Assembly (NCBI GenBank): GCA_930367215.1 | Contig: OV884059.1 | Location: forward strand, 240,621,803 to 240,685,802 | Reading direction: 5' to 3' | From: Pollenia angustigena | Taxonomy: Eukaryota > Arthropoda > Insecta > Diptera > Polleniidae | DNA: 64,000 bases | In this document: positions 12,081 to 22,466 of the stretch, one piece after another | Position numbering within the stretch: position 1 is the first letter of the stretch | How the letters are laid out: every line of letters starts with the position of its first letter | The notes under the pieces: model-generated | Told to the model about the DNA's origin: nothing | Database searches by the model: none | Seen by the model: the letters and a program-made list of their open reading frames with translations, nothing else | Made by a program: the position numbers and the translations under genes

Positions 12081-12406
12081 CTAAGTCTGAATTTACACGT
12101 TTCATCTTTTGATGCTCAACTTCTCTTTAATTCCCTTTTAAAAATGCCAATATAATCACACGAGGCAATCGGTTTCAACTTTTTTCGGTTCAAAACAACA
12201 ACAATTTTATTAACAGTGAAAAAAAGAGAAAAAGAAAAGAACAAAATTACATGCAGCCATCGTTGTGCATATACCAACGAATAGAAACACAAAGCGTACT
12301 GACCGAGTACAGGCATCTCGGAACTAACCCCCTTTCTTCTTTCTTCGATCTCCTAAAAACATAAGAGTTGAGCATCAAAAGATGAAACGTGTAAGAGCAG
12401 GCTTAG
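12081..12406. mobile_element. MITE, 326 bp, TIR about 40 bp
   Basis: Inverted ends CTAAGTCTGAATTTACACG and, inverted, CTAAGCCTGCTCTTACACG are followed on both sides by TTTCATCTTTTGATGCTC. No target duplication is obvious at either edge. The element sits within the first ten codons of LINE-C ORF1 and has no ORF. Confidence 0.65.
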
Positions 12407-12616
12407 AGGGCAAGTGAATCTCACCAAGACTCTTTGGTTGAAAAATATAAAGTTCCGCGCTTATCAAACAATGGTAAAGCTTTTTTTAGAGAGTTTATTA
12501 AAGAATGTGAATTTTACACATCTGAAGCTATTAAAAACTCAATAAGAGAGAGTGAAAAGATCACATCCAATGTAATAAAAAGCTCTATAAGAGAAAGCGA
12601 AGAAAAGCATTTCGAC

Positions 12617-12862
12617 CAAGGTATATTTATAGCAGGTAGTCTCGGAAAGCCAGCTGGTTATTTTTTATTTGCTTGTTTTGCGATACAAACTGTCAAATGT
12701 TGTATAGTAAACATGTAAACAAAGTTTTTTGTCTTTTTTGTCTCTTTTCAACCGCTTTGCTATTTGACAGTTCGTATCACAAAACAACAATAAAAAGCCC
12801 TGTTGTTTGTTTTATTGTACAATTGTTGTAATCTCGCGGCTACCTGCTATAAATATACCTTG
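12617..12862. mobile_element. hAT-type MITE, 246 bp, 8-bp TSD
   Basis: The TIR CAAGGTATATTTATAGCAGG is matched at both ends. The flanks are ATTTCGAC (12609-12616) and ATTTTGAC (12863-12870), a 7/8 TSD. Excision of the element plus one TSD restores the ORF1 frame exactly (EEKHFDFIKNLLKECEE). Inside, CAAACTGTCAAAT and ATTTGACAGTTCG form a second inverted pair. Confidence 0.85.
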
Positions 12863-13167
12863 ATTTTGACTTTATTAAAAATTTACTAAAAGAGTGTGAA
12901 GAGAAAATTCTTTCAGTACTAGAAGAAAAAATAAACGATATAAAAACAAAATTGAATGCTGTGACTGAAAGAGTTGAAAGACTTGAAGTAAAGAGTGTCG
13001 AAACAAGCGAAATGAAAAAACAAATTATGGATCTAAAAAGAATAATAAATAAACAACAAAATTCCGTAGTTGCAGGTAGTATCCGTATAACAGGGGTACC
13101 CTACTATGAAAATGAAAATTTATATAATATCTTTAAAAATATATGTGATAATATAAAGGCTTAGTTA

Positions 13168-13544
13168 GTCTTTACTTTCTGTTTCTGTTCTGTTCCGTGC
13201 CGTTCTGTTATGAAATTGTAATAGTTACTTTTTCCGTAGTAACTTATCAGCCATTTATGACCAATTTATTAGCTTGGCACCGTCCATTGTAGTATTTTAA
13301 TAATTTTAATGCTCACAAATTTGAAAAAAGTTAAATTTTATGAATTCTTAAAACCAAAAAACAGTTTATTTCAATATAAATATGTATTTTTATTATTTAT
13401 TTTACTGTCACTTACAAATACTTAGCATGTTTTTGATTTTAACAAACTGAACCGCAACAGAACACAGAAAAACTAATCCAGTTCATAGGTTTTTTCATGA
13501 CAAAAACAAGTCAGCTGATTCGTAACAGAACAGAAAGTAAAGAC
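13168..13544. mobile_element. Tc1/mariner-type MITE, 377 bp, TA TSD
   Basis: The TIR GTCTTTACTTTCTGTT is flanked by TA at 13166-13167 and 13545-13546. It is non-coding and interrupts LINE-C ORF1 after NICDNIKA, adding a stop codon at the junction. Confidence 0.75.
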
Positions 13545-14137
13545 TAATTCTGCCTTTAGAATACAAACACCCCAAATTAATAAAATCTACTGACTTAAAA
13601 TAATTTATAAAGACAATAAGCCGTACAATCCAAAAGAAAAAGTAATTATAGTTAAACTGCATTCTCCATATGAGAAGAACTTTCTTTTGAAATCTATTGC
13701 CAAGTACCGCAGGGAGAATCGGACAAACCTTAGCCTTTTACAAGCAGGGTTTGACAGCCCGGAAAGTATTTATATTAATGAAGATTTAACATCTCACAAC
13801 CACAAAATTTTCAAAGCGGCGCTAAACCTAAAAAAAAGCCAAAAAAAAAACTATAAAATCAATTTTTACCCTCCGAGGCCTTGTCTACATCAAAAAAATG
13901 ATACAGATGACCCTATACTAATAGAATTTCTAGATGATCTTGAGAATCTTATTCGTTAGTGACAACCTGGCACCTTTTTTCATTAACATCCTTAAAAATT
14001 ATGCTATTAACTTTTATTCATTGCACACTATTACACTTTTAACTCGTAGCTTTTATTATATATTAATCTTACCATTTTCAAGTTTTTCTTTTAGTTATTG
14101 CGTTGGTCAAATTGATTCTAGAGAGAGTAATTACAAT

Positions 14138-15302
14138 ATGATCCGAATTTTATGTAATCGTAACAATCAATGCACAAAGCCTACTACCTAAGATTGACGA
14201 GTTTCGGTATTTAATAAAGAACTCTGGACTTGATGCAATTTGTATTTCAGAAACTTGGTTCAAGAAGGAAATCCAGGATGGTTTGTATGCCGTAGTTGGA
14301 TATCGTCTTTTTCGCTCGGATAGAACTGGTAACGGAGGTGGTGTTGCAATATACGTAAGGAACCATATTTCCTGTAAACTTATATCTTCCTTTTCTGAAA
14401 GTAACGACCCTAAACATATTTTTGTTGAATTAAGCTTTCGCGGTAGTAAAATTTTATTGGGTTGCGTTTACAGGTCAAATAGGAATAAAAGGCTTAATAG
14501 TCTAATAGAAAGACTTAAAATTTTGTCGGCATCATACTCTGATATCATAATTTCAGGTGATTTCAACAGTAATTTACTGGCTACAAGTGAGCTTCCGACT
14601 ATTATGTCGACTTTTGATTTGTTTTCCGTAAATGTAACTAGACCTACACACTACACAGCCACCTCATCCACGTTGTTAGACTTGTTTTTCGTTACTAAGA
14701 GGAAAAATATACTTCATTATGAACAACTGTCAGTGTTTTCTTTCTCCAAGCATGATGCAATTTTTCTTTCTTACAATTTTTCAACTCCGGAACAGGATCA
14801 AAGCTATAGCTTTCGTAACTTTAATAATATCGATTACCAAAATGTACAATATGGCATTGAACAAACAAATTGGAATTTAATATACGTTTTAGCAAATGTT
14901 GACGTAAAACTTAAGTTCTTAAATGATTCGATTCTTACGATTTACGACCAAAGCGTTCCTATTACGACTAAACGGTTTAAAACCGGTGGCAAACCTTGGT
15001 TTAACAATGAAATTAAATTTATGATTGAGCATCGTGATAGATTGCATAGATTATGGAAGCGTTATAGAACTCCAGAATATCTATCTGAATACCGTAGAGC
15101 AAGAAAGGCTGTTGTATCAAGGGTGCGACATAATAAGACCTCTTATTACCATAATAAATTTAACACTGTAGTGGGCAACAAGAAGACTTGGAAGTGTATG
15201 AAGGAAATTGGTATTGGTAAAAAAGGGCATCAACAAGTTGTCGACGATAATTCGATTAATGAAAGTTTCGTTAATATACCATATCCTAATGTCACAAATG
15301 AC
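14138..15302 (+). pseudogene. LINE-C ORF2, endonuclease part
   Basis: An EEP endonuclease domain would nick the target DNA. After a frame slip near 14150 the motifs are INAQSLLPKIDEF, ICISETWF, GGGVAIYVRN, CVYRSN, ISGDFNSNLL and THYTATSSTLLDLFF. The final catalytic motif, normally SDH, reads SKHDAIFLSY, so its Asp is lost. The domain is followed by the basic linker (GGKPWFNNEIKFMIEHRDRL) typical before the RT. The frame ends at PNVTND, where the poly-T of LINE-B begins. Confidence 0.8.
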
Positions 15303-15433
15303 TTTTTTTTTTTTTTTTTTTTTTTTATTGACAATTAAATATTTCATCTATTTCATATTTAAAGCATCAGCGCCATATAGGATTTGTAGAGGCAATATCA
15401 TTTTGTTAAATACCTTAATTATTATTTACAATA

Positions 15434-15941
15434 AGGGTCTTCATGATATCGCTTAAAATTGCCATTTGTGCAAATGGGTAAACTTGCGAGACTCGTTTCA
15501 TGAAGATCATTTTTAATTTTTGTGTATTTTTAAACAATTAATGTCATTTCAATCAGAAACGTCAATAAAAAATATATTAAAAAAAAAATAATTAAAAATA
15601 TAATAAAAAACTTGAAATTTGTAAATTATAAATGAAATTTGTTTTTAAACATGCATAAAGAAAGCCAAAAGACTAATATGCTTATATTATTACAAGAATT
15701 TATTGTTTGTGATTTATTTACACTTGAAGTTTTCATTGACAACGGCGGTAAGCATTAAAAAAATTTGTCTGTATAAATGCACAATTGAACAGCGCAAGTT
15801 TACGAGTCAAAATTGTTGGGCAAATTTAAGCAGTTTGTGTAAATGAATTCTCATACAATTTTTGACAGTTCATTTACGAGGGTGTAAGAATGCACAGTTT
15901 GCACAGTTTACGAGACTTATAAATGATATCATGAGGACCCT
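15434..15941. mobile_element. Tc1/mariner-type MITE, 508 bp, TA TSD
   Basis: The ends AGGGTCTTCATGATATC and, inverted, AGGGTCCTCATGATATC are flanked by TA (15432-15433, 15942-15943). Internal motifs of the type GTTTACGAG recur in both orientations. It lies in the LINE-B 3' UTR and has no ORF. Confidence 0.7.
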
Positions 15942-15982
15942 TAATATTTATATTTACATATGTACATATCGCAATAAACTAT

Positions 15983-16109
15983 CAGCCCAATTATGAATAC
16001 AAATTCCCCGGGAGTTTTTTCCCTTTTCCCATTTTTTCAATTCAATTAACATAGAAAATATGGGAGAAGGGAGAAAACTCCCGGGGAATTTTTATTCATA
16101 ATTGGGCTG
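15983..16109. mobile_element. Palindromic MITE, 127 bp, 3-bp TSD TAT
   Basis: Inverted repeats of about 42 bp start CAGCCCAATTATGAAT and continue through CCCCGGGAGTTTT. They are flanked by TAT at 15980-15982 and 16110-16112. The RNA would form a near-perfect hairpin. The ends resemble the MITE at 56375-56514. Confidence 0.85.
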
Positions 16110-16186
16110 TATACATATTATAATTATAAAATTTTTTGATTATAATAGAAATGTTTCTAAATTACCCAACAAGTAAAATTTAAGTT

Positions 16187-19055
16187 CCCTTTAAAAGGAT
16201 GATAACACCGATATATTTTTTAATCTTATCGGTAAGTTATTGTATTCAATTGGTCCAGCAAACGTTATTTGCTTGCCTCGTATTTCTACCTGTTCTTGTG
16301 ATATTAACGTTGAATTGAACTGATTTTGGATTTAATCCTCTTATGGCCATTTTCTCAATGTATCGACAAACTGCCTGTTACTTAATGTCAACATAAATTT
16401 ATTGGACCGATAAACTGTCCGTTAACGATTTTGGGTTTCTCAATATACCGACAAAAAACATTGTTTTCAGCTGGCAACGCCACTCAAAATACATGTAAAA
16501 GTTGGGAGTCAGCTGATTGAATTTATCTGTACGGCAAATAAAAGGAAAATAAATAATTGGCAGATGAGTGCCGGTTAGCTTTGCGATAAAATCGAAGCAA
16601 ATGAGACATTGAGAAAACCAAATTTCTTTAATGTGCAGTTTTTCGTTGGGAAAAAAGATAATTGCCTAATGAGAAAATGGCCATTAAAGCTTTAAATATG
16701 TACAATAGCATTTGCTTTTATATAGACCTCTGACTGGCAAGATATTAATAGCCTTGAATTGGTATAAGTTCATTGTAGAATAACGCAATGGCAGGTTAAA
16801 GACTGTTTTAAGAGCTTTGTTTTGTGCTGATTGCAAACTTTTAAGAGAGGTAGACGTACCACATCCATATATTTGTGGCAAATATGTTAGATTCGAGTGT
16901 ACAACAGAATGATAAATCATTAATTTAACTTCAGTGTTGAGTTTGTTCTTAAATTTATACAATATTCCTGTTGCTGCTGATATTTTCGCTTTGACCTTTG
17001 CTATGTGGGCTTCCCAACGTAAGTTGTAGCTTAATTGTATTCCTAGATATTGGACAACATTTGATTCATAAATAAGAGACCCATCCACGTGAACAGCCAT
17101 CTTTTCATCATTTCTATTTGCATGAGGCCGAAATCTTATAAATTTTGTTTTCGCTGAGTTAAGTACTAACTTATTTAAACGAGTAAACTCCGCTAATATA
17201 GCCGCATCATATTCTATCTGTGTTCTTAATACCTTTTCGTGCTTATGTATATTTGTAAAACAAACAAATATCGTCAGCAAACATTATTAATTTTCCATAA
17301 AAATTTATGTTTTTCAAATCATTTATATAAATCTTGAAAAGTAACGGTCTTAGAACACTCCCCTGAGGAACACCATAATAAACAGGTAATAAATAACTAT
17401 TTGAATCCTTTATTTGTACGTACTGAAATCTGTTATTCAGATAATCTCTAAACAGAAATAATGTTTCATCCGCAACTCCAATGTTTTTCAATTTTTCAAG
17501 TAATATATTATGTTGAACTAAATCAAATGCTTTTGAGAAGTCAAAAAATACGCCAGCCACACCTTTAAAACCAGCATCAATACCATCACAAATATATTCA
17601 ATTACATTTACTATTGCTTCCTCTGTTCCTGAACCCTTTGTGAATCCATACTGACATTCATATAAAATACTTCTTGAATGAAGATAATTTGTCAATTGAT
17701 TAAAAATAATCTTTTCAAAAATTTTATCTATGATTGATAACACTGAAACAGGTCGAAAGTCCGCCAGATACTTTGAAATTGTTTTTTTAGGTATAGGTAC
17801 AATTTTATGAATCTTTAAAATATCTGGATACTTTTGAGTTGCAATCATGTTATTAAAAATCTCAACAAGTATATCAGAAACTAAAGTTTTTCTTACAACC
17901 AACATTTTTGCATTTATTTTGTCATAACCAACACCCCTGTACGGATTAAGTGATTCAATTATGCTTTCAACATCATCTTGACAAACTGGAGTTAAATACC
18001 AATAACAGCTTTCAGGTACTAAGGTTCTAAACATATTTACATTATCATTGGGATAACTTTTTATATTATTAACTAAATTATGGCTACATTCAGAAAAATA
18101 TGCATTGAGAGCATTGGCCTTATCTTCATCTGTTAGAATACTGTTGTCATCATCATTTATTAACTCATTTTGTGGATTTTTACATCGACCGAGCTCATTG
18201 TTTAAAAAGTTCCATGTTTTTTTAACATTTGTTCCAAAAGATCTCAAATTGTGTATATAATAGTCATCTCTGAGTTTCTTATTACAATTTTGTATAACTT
18301 TACTAATGGTTTTTATATGTTCACAGATATTCGACCTGTCCCTGTTTTTCCTTCTTGTTTTAAGAAGTTTATTTTTATAGCATATTAGGCTATATAAATT
18401 TTCAGTCATCCAAGGAGCCATTTTATACCGTATATTGCATAATTTTGACACAGTTTCTGTACTTTCCGAAACAGCAGAAGTTAAAATCTGTACAAATTTG
18501 TTACATATATCAGAAGACGGTTGATCATCACGTATTGCCCTTAGTTTGTTATCTAAAATCAACCCATATTTTTCATAGTTAATTAAGAAAATTGTGATCA
18601 GATATAGTATTTTCAACACTATGAACAAATATTTTATTGGAGAGATTGCTATATATCCAGTCTATACATGTTTTACTTGCGGGTCTAGTTATATGTTCAT
18701 GACAAGTACGCATATTAAAAACATGAAATAAATTATTTAGTAATTGCTGAGATCTGCTATGTAACAACAAATCTATATTCATATCACCAAGAAATAAGGT
18801 AGAATTTGAACCCAGTTCCTCTAAAATTATTTCCATCTTTCCCAAAAAATCATTAATTTTGCAACGCTGAGATCGATAAATGGATACAACAACAAGTTTT
18901 GAATTATTTAATTTAATTTCAGGCAATTCTATCGCAAGGACATCCACATTTGTTTCACTTTTATTAAAAATAACACGATATGCTAGTTTTGAGTTAATGT
19001 ACATTGTAGTACCACCAATTCCATCTATTCTGTCGCAATGAATTGCATTATACCC
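16187..19055 (-). pseudogene. LINE-B ORF2 pseudogene (endonuclease-reverse transcriptase)
   Basis: Reading on the minus strand, the remaining EEP part is GIGGTTMYINSKLAY, VVVSIYRSQRC, LFLGDMNIDLL and TISDHN. A frameshift near 18585 leads into linker and RT: HKIVPIPKK, ADFRPVSVLS, YGFTKGSGT, motif A FFDFSKAFDLVQH, motif B YYGVPQGSVLRPLL (G to R) and motif C FADD. A second frameshift near 17250 follows FADDICLFYKY. The thumb reads VQYLGIQLSYNLRWEAHI. A MITE at 16344-16683 breaks the C-terminus, which resumes as ALRGLNPKSVQFN and ends near 16187. All key RT residues are present, but the gene is dead. Confidence 0.85.
16344..16683. mobile_element. MITE, 340 bp, 3-bp TSD TTA
   Basis: The TIR TGGCCATTTTCTCAATG (one end has CATTAGG instead of CAATG) is flanked by TTA at 16341-16343 and 16684-16686. 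It splits the last exon-like part of LINE-B ORF2. The right-hand TSD, read on the minus strand, supplies the TAA that now ends the upstream reading frame. Confidence 0.8.
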
Positions 19056-19060
19056 ATTAT

Positions 19061-19293
19061 ACTTTTATAATCAAAACTTAATAGTTTTTAATCCTGCAGA
19101 TAAGTTTAATTTTCATCATGTTGATGATAATGATGTAATAATGGCCTTCCATGCAATCAACTCTAACTCAATTGGTTTGAATGGTGTAGATCCCAAATTT
19201 ATAAGGATAATACTGCCATGGATAGTTCCATACTTAACTCACTTATTTAATACTATTTTCATGACCAGCACTTTTCCAATAACATGGAAACAT
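19061..19293 (+). pseudogene. LINE-C ORF2, pre-RT piece stranded between two insertions
   Basis: A 75-codon island reads FNPADKFNFHHVDDND, AFHAINSNSIGLNG, VDPKFIRIILPWIVPYL and STFPITWKH. This is the usual run-up to RT motif 1 in such elements. Upstream it abuts the 5' end of LINE-B and downstream the 3' end of the PLE. Its 5' neighbour in the protein is PNVTND at 15302 and its 3' neighbour is AKIIPVPKK at 23731. Confidence 0.85.
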
Positions 19294-19382
19294 TTTATAT
19301 TTATACTTATATTTGCTTATATATACTTAGCTGTTGAGGCCTAACTCCATTTGTGAAAATAAAAATGCAAAATTTTTTATTT

Positions 19383-19505
19383 CATTTTTCCCGACGTTTC
19401 GTGAATTTTATGTTCACTTCTTCAGGGGATTCGTCTATTAATATAAAATAAAACCATCAACATTTAATAATACAATAAATTGAATGTAACTAACTAACAT
19501 TGAAA
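19383..19505 (-). repeat. PLE pLTR, 3' copy
   Basis: 123 bp, matching 23601-23723 almost base for base. The differences are few (CGTTTCG against CGTCTCG, CTAACAT against CTTACAT). It contains a hammerhead-like motif at 19389-19431. Confidence 0.85.
19389..19431 (-). ncRNA. Hammerhead ribozyme-like motif in 3' pLTR
   Basis: Read on the minus strand: AATCCC, then CTGAAGA (fits CTGANGA), a stem-loop GTGAA-CATAAAA-TTCAC, then GAAAC, GTC and GGGA. Stem I would be UCCC with GGGA and stem II GUGAA with UUCAC. Stem III is minimal (AC with GU and no loop), so activity would need dimers. All core positions match the consensus and the predicted cleavage is after GTC. Minimal, dimer-acting hammerheads are known from PLE terminal repeats; activity here is inference. 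Confidence 0.65.
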
Positions 19506-19567
19506 ATAAACAATTTTATGTAACATTAATATATTTTTTTAAATAATAAAAGCCACAGTTAGTGTCG

Positions 19568-20995
19568 TCATCTACTGTTTTTCAAAACAACTCTGTAACA
19601 GGCGCTTAAATTGTCTGTATCTTCTTTTTTATTCATTGTTCTGTTTATTTTCTGTTGAATTCTTAAGCTTTCTGTAGTATATCTTTTCCTCTCGTTATTT
19701 ACCTTGTCTAGTATTCTTATGTTGTCAAAATCAGGTTTGTGTTTTGTTTGTAATATGTGTTGTGATAATGCAGTGCTTTCTTCGTTTTTGTTTATGTCTG
19801 ATTTGTGTTCTCCCATTCTTGTCTCCAGATTTCTCTTTGTCGTCCCAATGTAAACTAAATCACAGCTGTTGTTGTTGTCTCCATTGCATGGTATTTCATA
19901 CACTACATTATTTTGTTGTAGTTTGTTTATTGGCGTTTTTGTATTTGTAAATATTGCACTTAATGTTTTGTTTGGTTTGTAAGCAAAGCTCATGTCATTA
20001 TTATCTATTGAGGCCCGGTATGTATTTAACACTGTAAAAATATTGTTCCTCCTTATCAATGTTTCCATTTATGTTTGTTATTATAGGTTTATAGGCAGAT
20101 ATAAGATTTTTAATTAAATTTGTAGGAAAAGCATTATCTTTAAGTACTTTCGTGATTACATTTTATTTTTGTTATGGTATTGTTCATCACTAATATCAAG
20201 AACTCTACGTATAATTTTTTTTGCAGTATTTACTATTTGAGATTTTGGTTGAGTAGCGTTGAAGTTGATAATTCTGCCAGACGATGTATTTTTTGCATAC
20301 CAATCAAACGTTTTTTTATTGTCCCCTCTATGTAATTTTGTGTCAAGGTATGCTATTTCTCTGTTCGTTTCAAATTCAACGGTGAATTTAATTTTCGGGT
20401 GATACCCATTGAGTGCTTTAAGTATATCGTCTTTGTCATTAATATCTATTACAGCCAGTATGTCATCAATGTACTTTGCCACATATTTAATGTTAACGTT
20501 AATGTTGTGTAATTCTGCCAAGGCTACTTCAAGTAAATTATCCAATACAATATCGGCAATATTTGGGGAAAGGGGATTTCCCATTGGCATACCGAAAATC
20601 TGTTTGTATACCTTGTTATTGTATGCAAAGTAGTTGTTGTCATTCAAACAGAATTTCAGTATTTCCAAAAATTTTGATTTTGGTATGTTAGTTTTCGTTT
20701 TAATAGTGTCCCATTGATCCATAATATTTTTTATAGCTGTGTAAACAGGAACGTTGGTGAAAGGGGAAACGACGTCAAATGAAACCAATGTGTCATTCTC
20801 ATCAAGGGTGATGTCCTTTAGCTGTTTTTTTAGTTCCAAAGAGTTTTTAACATTATATTTTTCCGAGATGATATTTTTGAGTATGAGTCCTATGTGTTTG
20901 CTTAACTGATAGCACGGGACTTGAATAGATGATACTATGGGTCGTAAAGGTATCCCACATTTCTGTATTTTAGGTAACCCGTAAATTCTAGGTGC
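19568..20995 (-). pseudogene. PLE reverse transcriptase core and GIY-YIG endonuclease
   Basis: The part downstream of FB2 starts RIYGLPKIQKCGIPLRP. RT motifs are FDVVSPFTNVPV (A), GMPMGNPLSPNIAD (B) and KYIDDIL (C, catalytic YIDD), then YLDTKLHR. After NKNKM the frame slips near 20155 and continues VLKDNAFPTNLIKNLI, then slips again near 20010 before NNDMSFAYKPNKTLS. The endonuclease has VVYEIPC, LVYIGTTKRNLETRMGEH and AYK/H-rich linkers, giving YIG and the catalytic Arg, while the first motif reads VVY rather than GIY. It ends CYRVVLKNSR at 19568. Confidence 0.9.
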
Positions 20996-21219
20996 GGCTG
21001 TAGGAAATATCGCCCAAAGAAAAATCGCCCAAAAAAATAAATGAAAAATCGCCCAAAAAAATTGCATGTAAAATTGGGCCTGATTTCATATGAAAAATGG
21101 CCCAACATTTTTGGGCTATTTATCGTTATTGTTGGGTGATTTTTCGTTTTTTAAATTTCGTTAAATAAAATGTTGTATGAAAAATGGCCCAAAAAAATGG
21201 GCTATTTTTAAAATTCTAC

Positions 21220-22206
21220 CATAATCTTACATAGCAGAGAAAACCATGTTTTATTATGGTTGCAAACAACAAAACTATTTTTCAAGAAACTAATTTAATC
21301 ATTATATGGTTGTCGGCGACAATGATTTGGGTTAATTAAACATAATATCGGTAGAATTTTTTTAAAAATGGCTTTGTAGCTGTTTCTCTGGGTGTATATA
21401 TTAAATATATATATATCGAAAATAAGGATTTTCTCTTCTATGGTATAACAAATACTGGCTTCGCTAACTAAAGCTTCTCTGTATCGCAGGCCTTCGGCCG
21501 GGCGCAAGTATTTTCTCCTCTATGGTATAACAAAGACCGGCTTCGCTAACTAAAGCTTCTCTGTATAGCCGGCCTTCGGCCGGGCGCAAGGATTTTCTCC
21601 TCTATGGTATAACAAACACCGGCTTCGCTAACTAAAGCTTCTCTGCGTAGTCGGCCTTGTTCGGAAACAAGGCAGTTTTTCGAAGCTTTACTTAGCGAAA
21701 CCGGTTTTTGTTAGACCATAAAGGAGAAAATCCTTGCGCCCGGCCGAAGGCCGGCTATACAGAGAAGCTTTAGTTAGCGAAGCCGGTCTTTGTTATACCA
21801 TAGAGGAGAAAATCCTTGCGCCCGGCCGAAGGCCGGCTATACAGAGAAGCTTTAGTTAGCGAAGCCAGTATTTGTTATACCATAGAAGATGAAATCCTTA
21901 TTTTGGATATATATATTTAATATATACACCCGGAGTAAAAGCTATAAAAATATTTTATCCATATTATGTTTAATTTAACCAAATCATTGTCACCGACAAC
22001 CATATTATGGTTAAATAAGTATCTTTAAAAAAATCACTTGAAATTTTAACGGTATTTTAAAAAAAAATTTACACATTTTTGATTATAAGTTAAGTTGCGG
22101 ACGTTGCAAAGTGTAATAACGTCCTCGTCCTCGTCTTCGAAGGACATTATGACACTTTAAAAGTGTCCAAGGACACTACGACACTGGACGTTATGACATG
22201 TCACCT
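21220..22206. mobile_element. Foldback-F sequence inside FB2
   Basis: Long inverted arms enclose the 82-bp array. Left arm landmarks are ACCATGTTTTATTATGG, TATGGTTGTCGGCGACAA and CTCTGGGTGTATATATTAAA. The right arm has their inverted equivalents at 21900-22010. The right edge ends in the GGACACTACGACACTGG / GTTATGACATG segment, also seen at 48703-48785 and 51540-51664. Related sequence at 37850-37995, 48703-51664 and 57365-57825 shows that F is a separate dispersed family, so FB2 probably took an F insertion. No TSD was found for this junction. Confidence 0.65.
21424..21899. repeat. Palindromic array, 3 + 3 units of 82 bp
   Basis: Three direct units start at 21424, 21506 and 21588. After a short centre (about 21665-21680) three inverted units end at 21735, 21817 and 21899. 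The spacing is exactly 82 bp throughout. Each unit holds ATTTTCTCCTCTATGG, GGCTTCGCTAACTAAAGC and the GC-rich palindrome CCGGCCTTCGGCCGG. The units are far richer in G+C than their surroundings. There is no ORF across the array. Confidence 0.95.
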
Positions 22207-22466
22207 AAATTTATATGAATAATAAACACTTTTTTGCAAATTTAGTAATTTTTTTTTTTTTTTTTTTGGGAAAAATTCTTTTTTGCTTTTTGGGTCATTT
22301 TTCATTTTCTTTTTGGGCCCTTTTTCGTTTTTTTTGGGCAAAATTTCATATTTACCTTTTTGGGTCATTTTTCATGTTCGCTTGGGCGATTCTTCATTTG
22401 GGCGATTTTTCATTTTTTTTTTGGGCCATTTTTCTTTGGGCGATATTTCCTACAGCCTCTAGGTGC

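Larger units (their letters stand above)
12056..13959 (+). pseudogene. LINE-C ORF1 pseudogene (coiled coil, FP-like C-terminal domain)
   Basis: The likely start is the ATG at 12056 (METRSETSS), just before a MITE. The frame resumes at 12407 (RASESHQDSLVEKYK), is cut by a hAT-type MITE exactly between EKHFD and FIKNLL, and continues as a coiled coil (ECEEKILSVLEEKIND, VTERVERLEVKS). A third MITE follows NICDNIKA. The last part (HSPYEKNFLLKSIAKYRREN, then YINEDLTSHNHKIFKAAL) is the FP/L1-ORF1-type C-terminal domain and ends at 13959. Stops and frame slips lie between 13545 and 13660. With the first two insertions removed, the coding frame across them is consistent with loss of function by insertion first and point decay later. 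Confidence 0.75.
15303..19060 (-). mobile_element. LINE-B: 5'-truncated non-LTR retrotransposon
   Basis: On the minus strand the element ends in 24 A (poly-T at 15303-15326) and starts abruptly inside its endonuclease at about 19055, a classic 5' truncation. ACTTTT precedes the poly-T boundary (15301 on) and recurs at 19061-19066, consistent with a short TSD in LINE-C. It is related to LINE-A through its whole ORF2. Its 3' UTR carries two MITEs, and a third lies in the ORF2 C-terminus. Confidence 0.85.
20996..22457. mobile_element. Foldback element FB2, 1462 bp, 9-bp TSD
   Basis: Inverted ends of about 40 bp start GGCTGTAGGAAATATCGCCC. The TSD TCTAGGTGC is perfect at 20987-20995 and 22458-22466, and on the minus strand encodes the duplicated Ala-Pro-Arg of the PLE RT. 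Each arm (20996-21215 and about 22245-22457) is a cloud of AAAATCGCCCAA / TTTGGGCGATTTTTCAT motifs. Like FB1 it starts GGCT and has short G-rich reiterations, so the two look like members of one foldback group. Its centre is a family-F sequence with an 82-bp palindromic array. Confidence 0.9.

Noticed and set aside
21424..21899. CRISPR array or bacterial contamination
   Set aside because: The units are adjacent without unique spacers and are mirrored, and the module is embedded in and shared with foldback elements elsewhere in the same contig.
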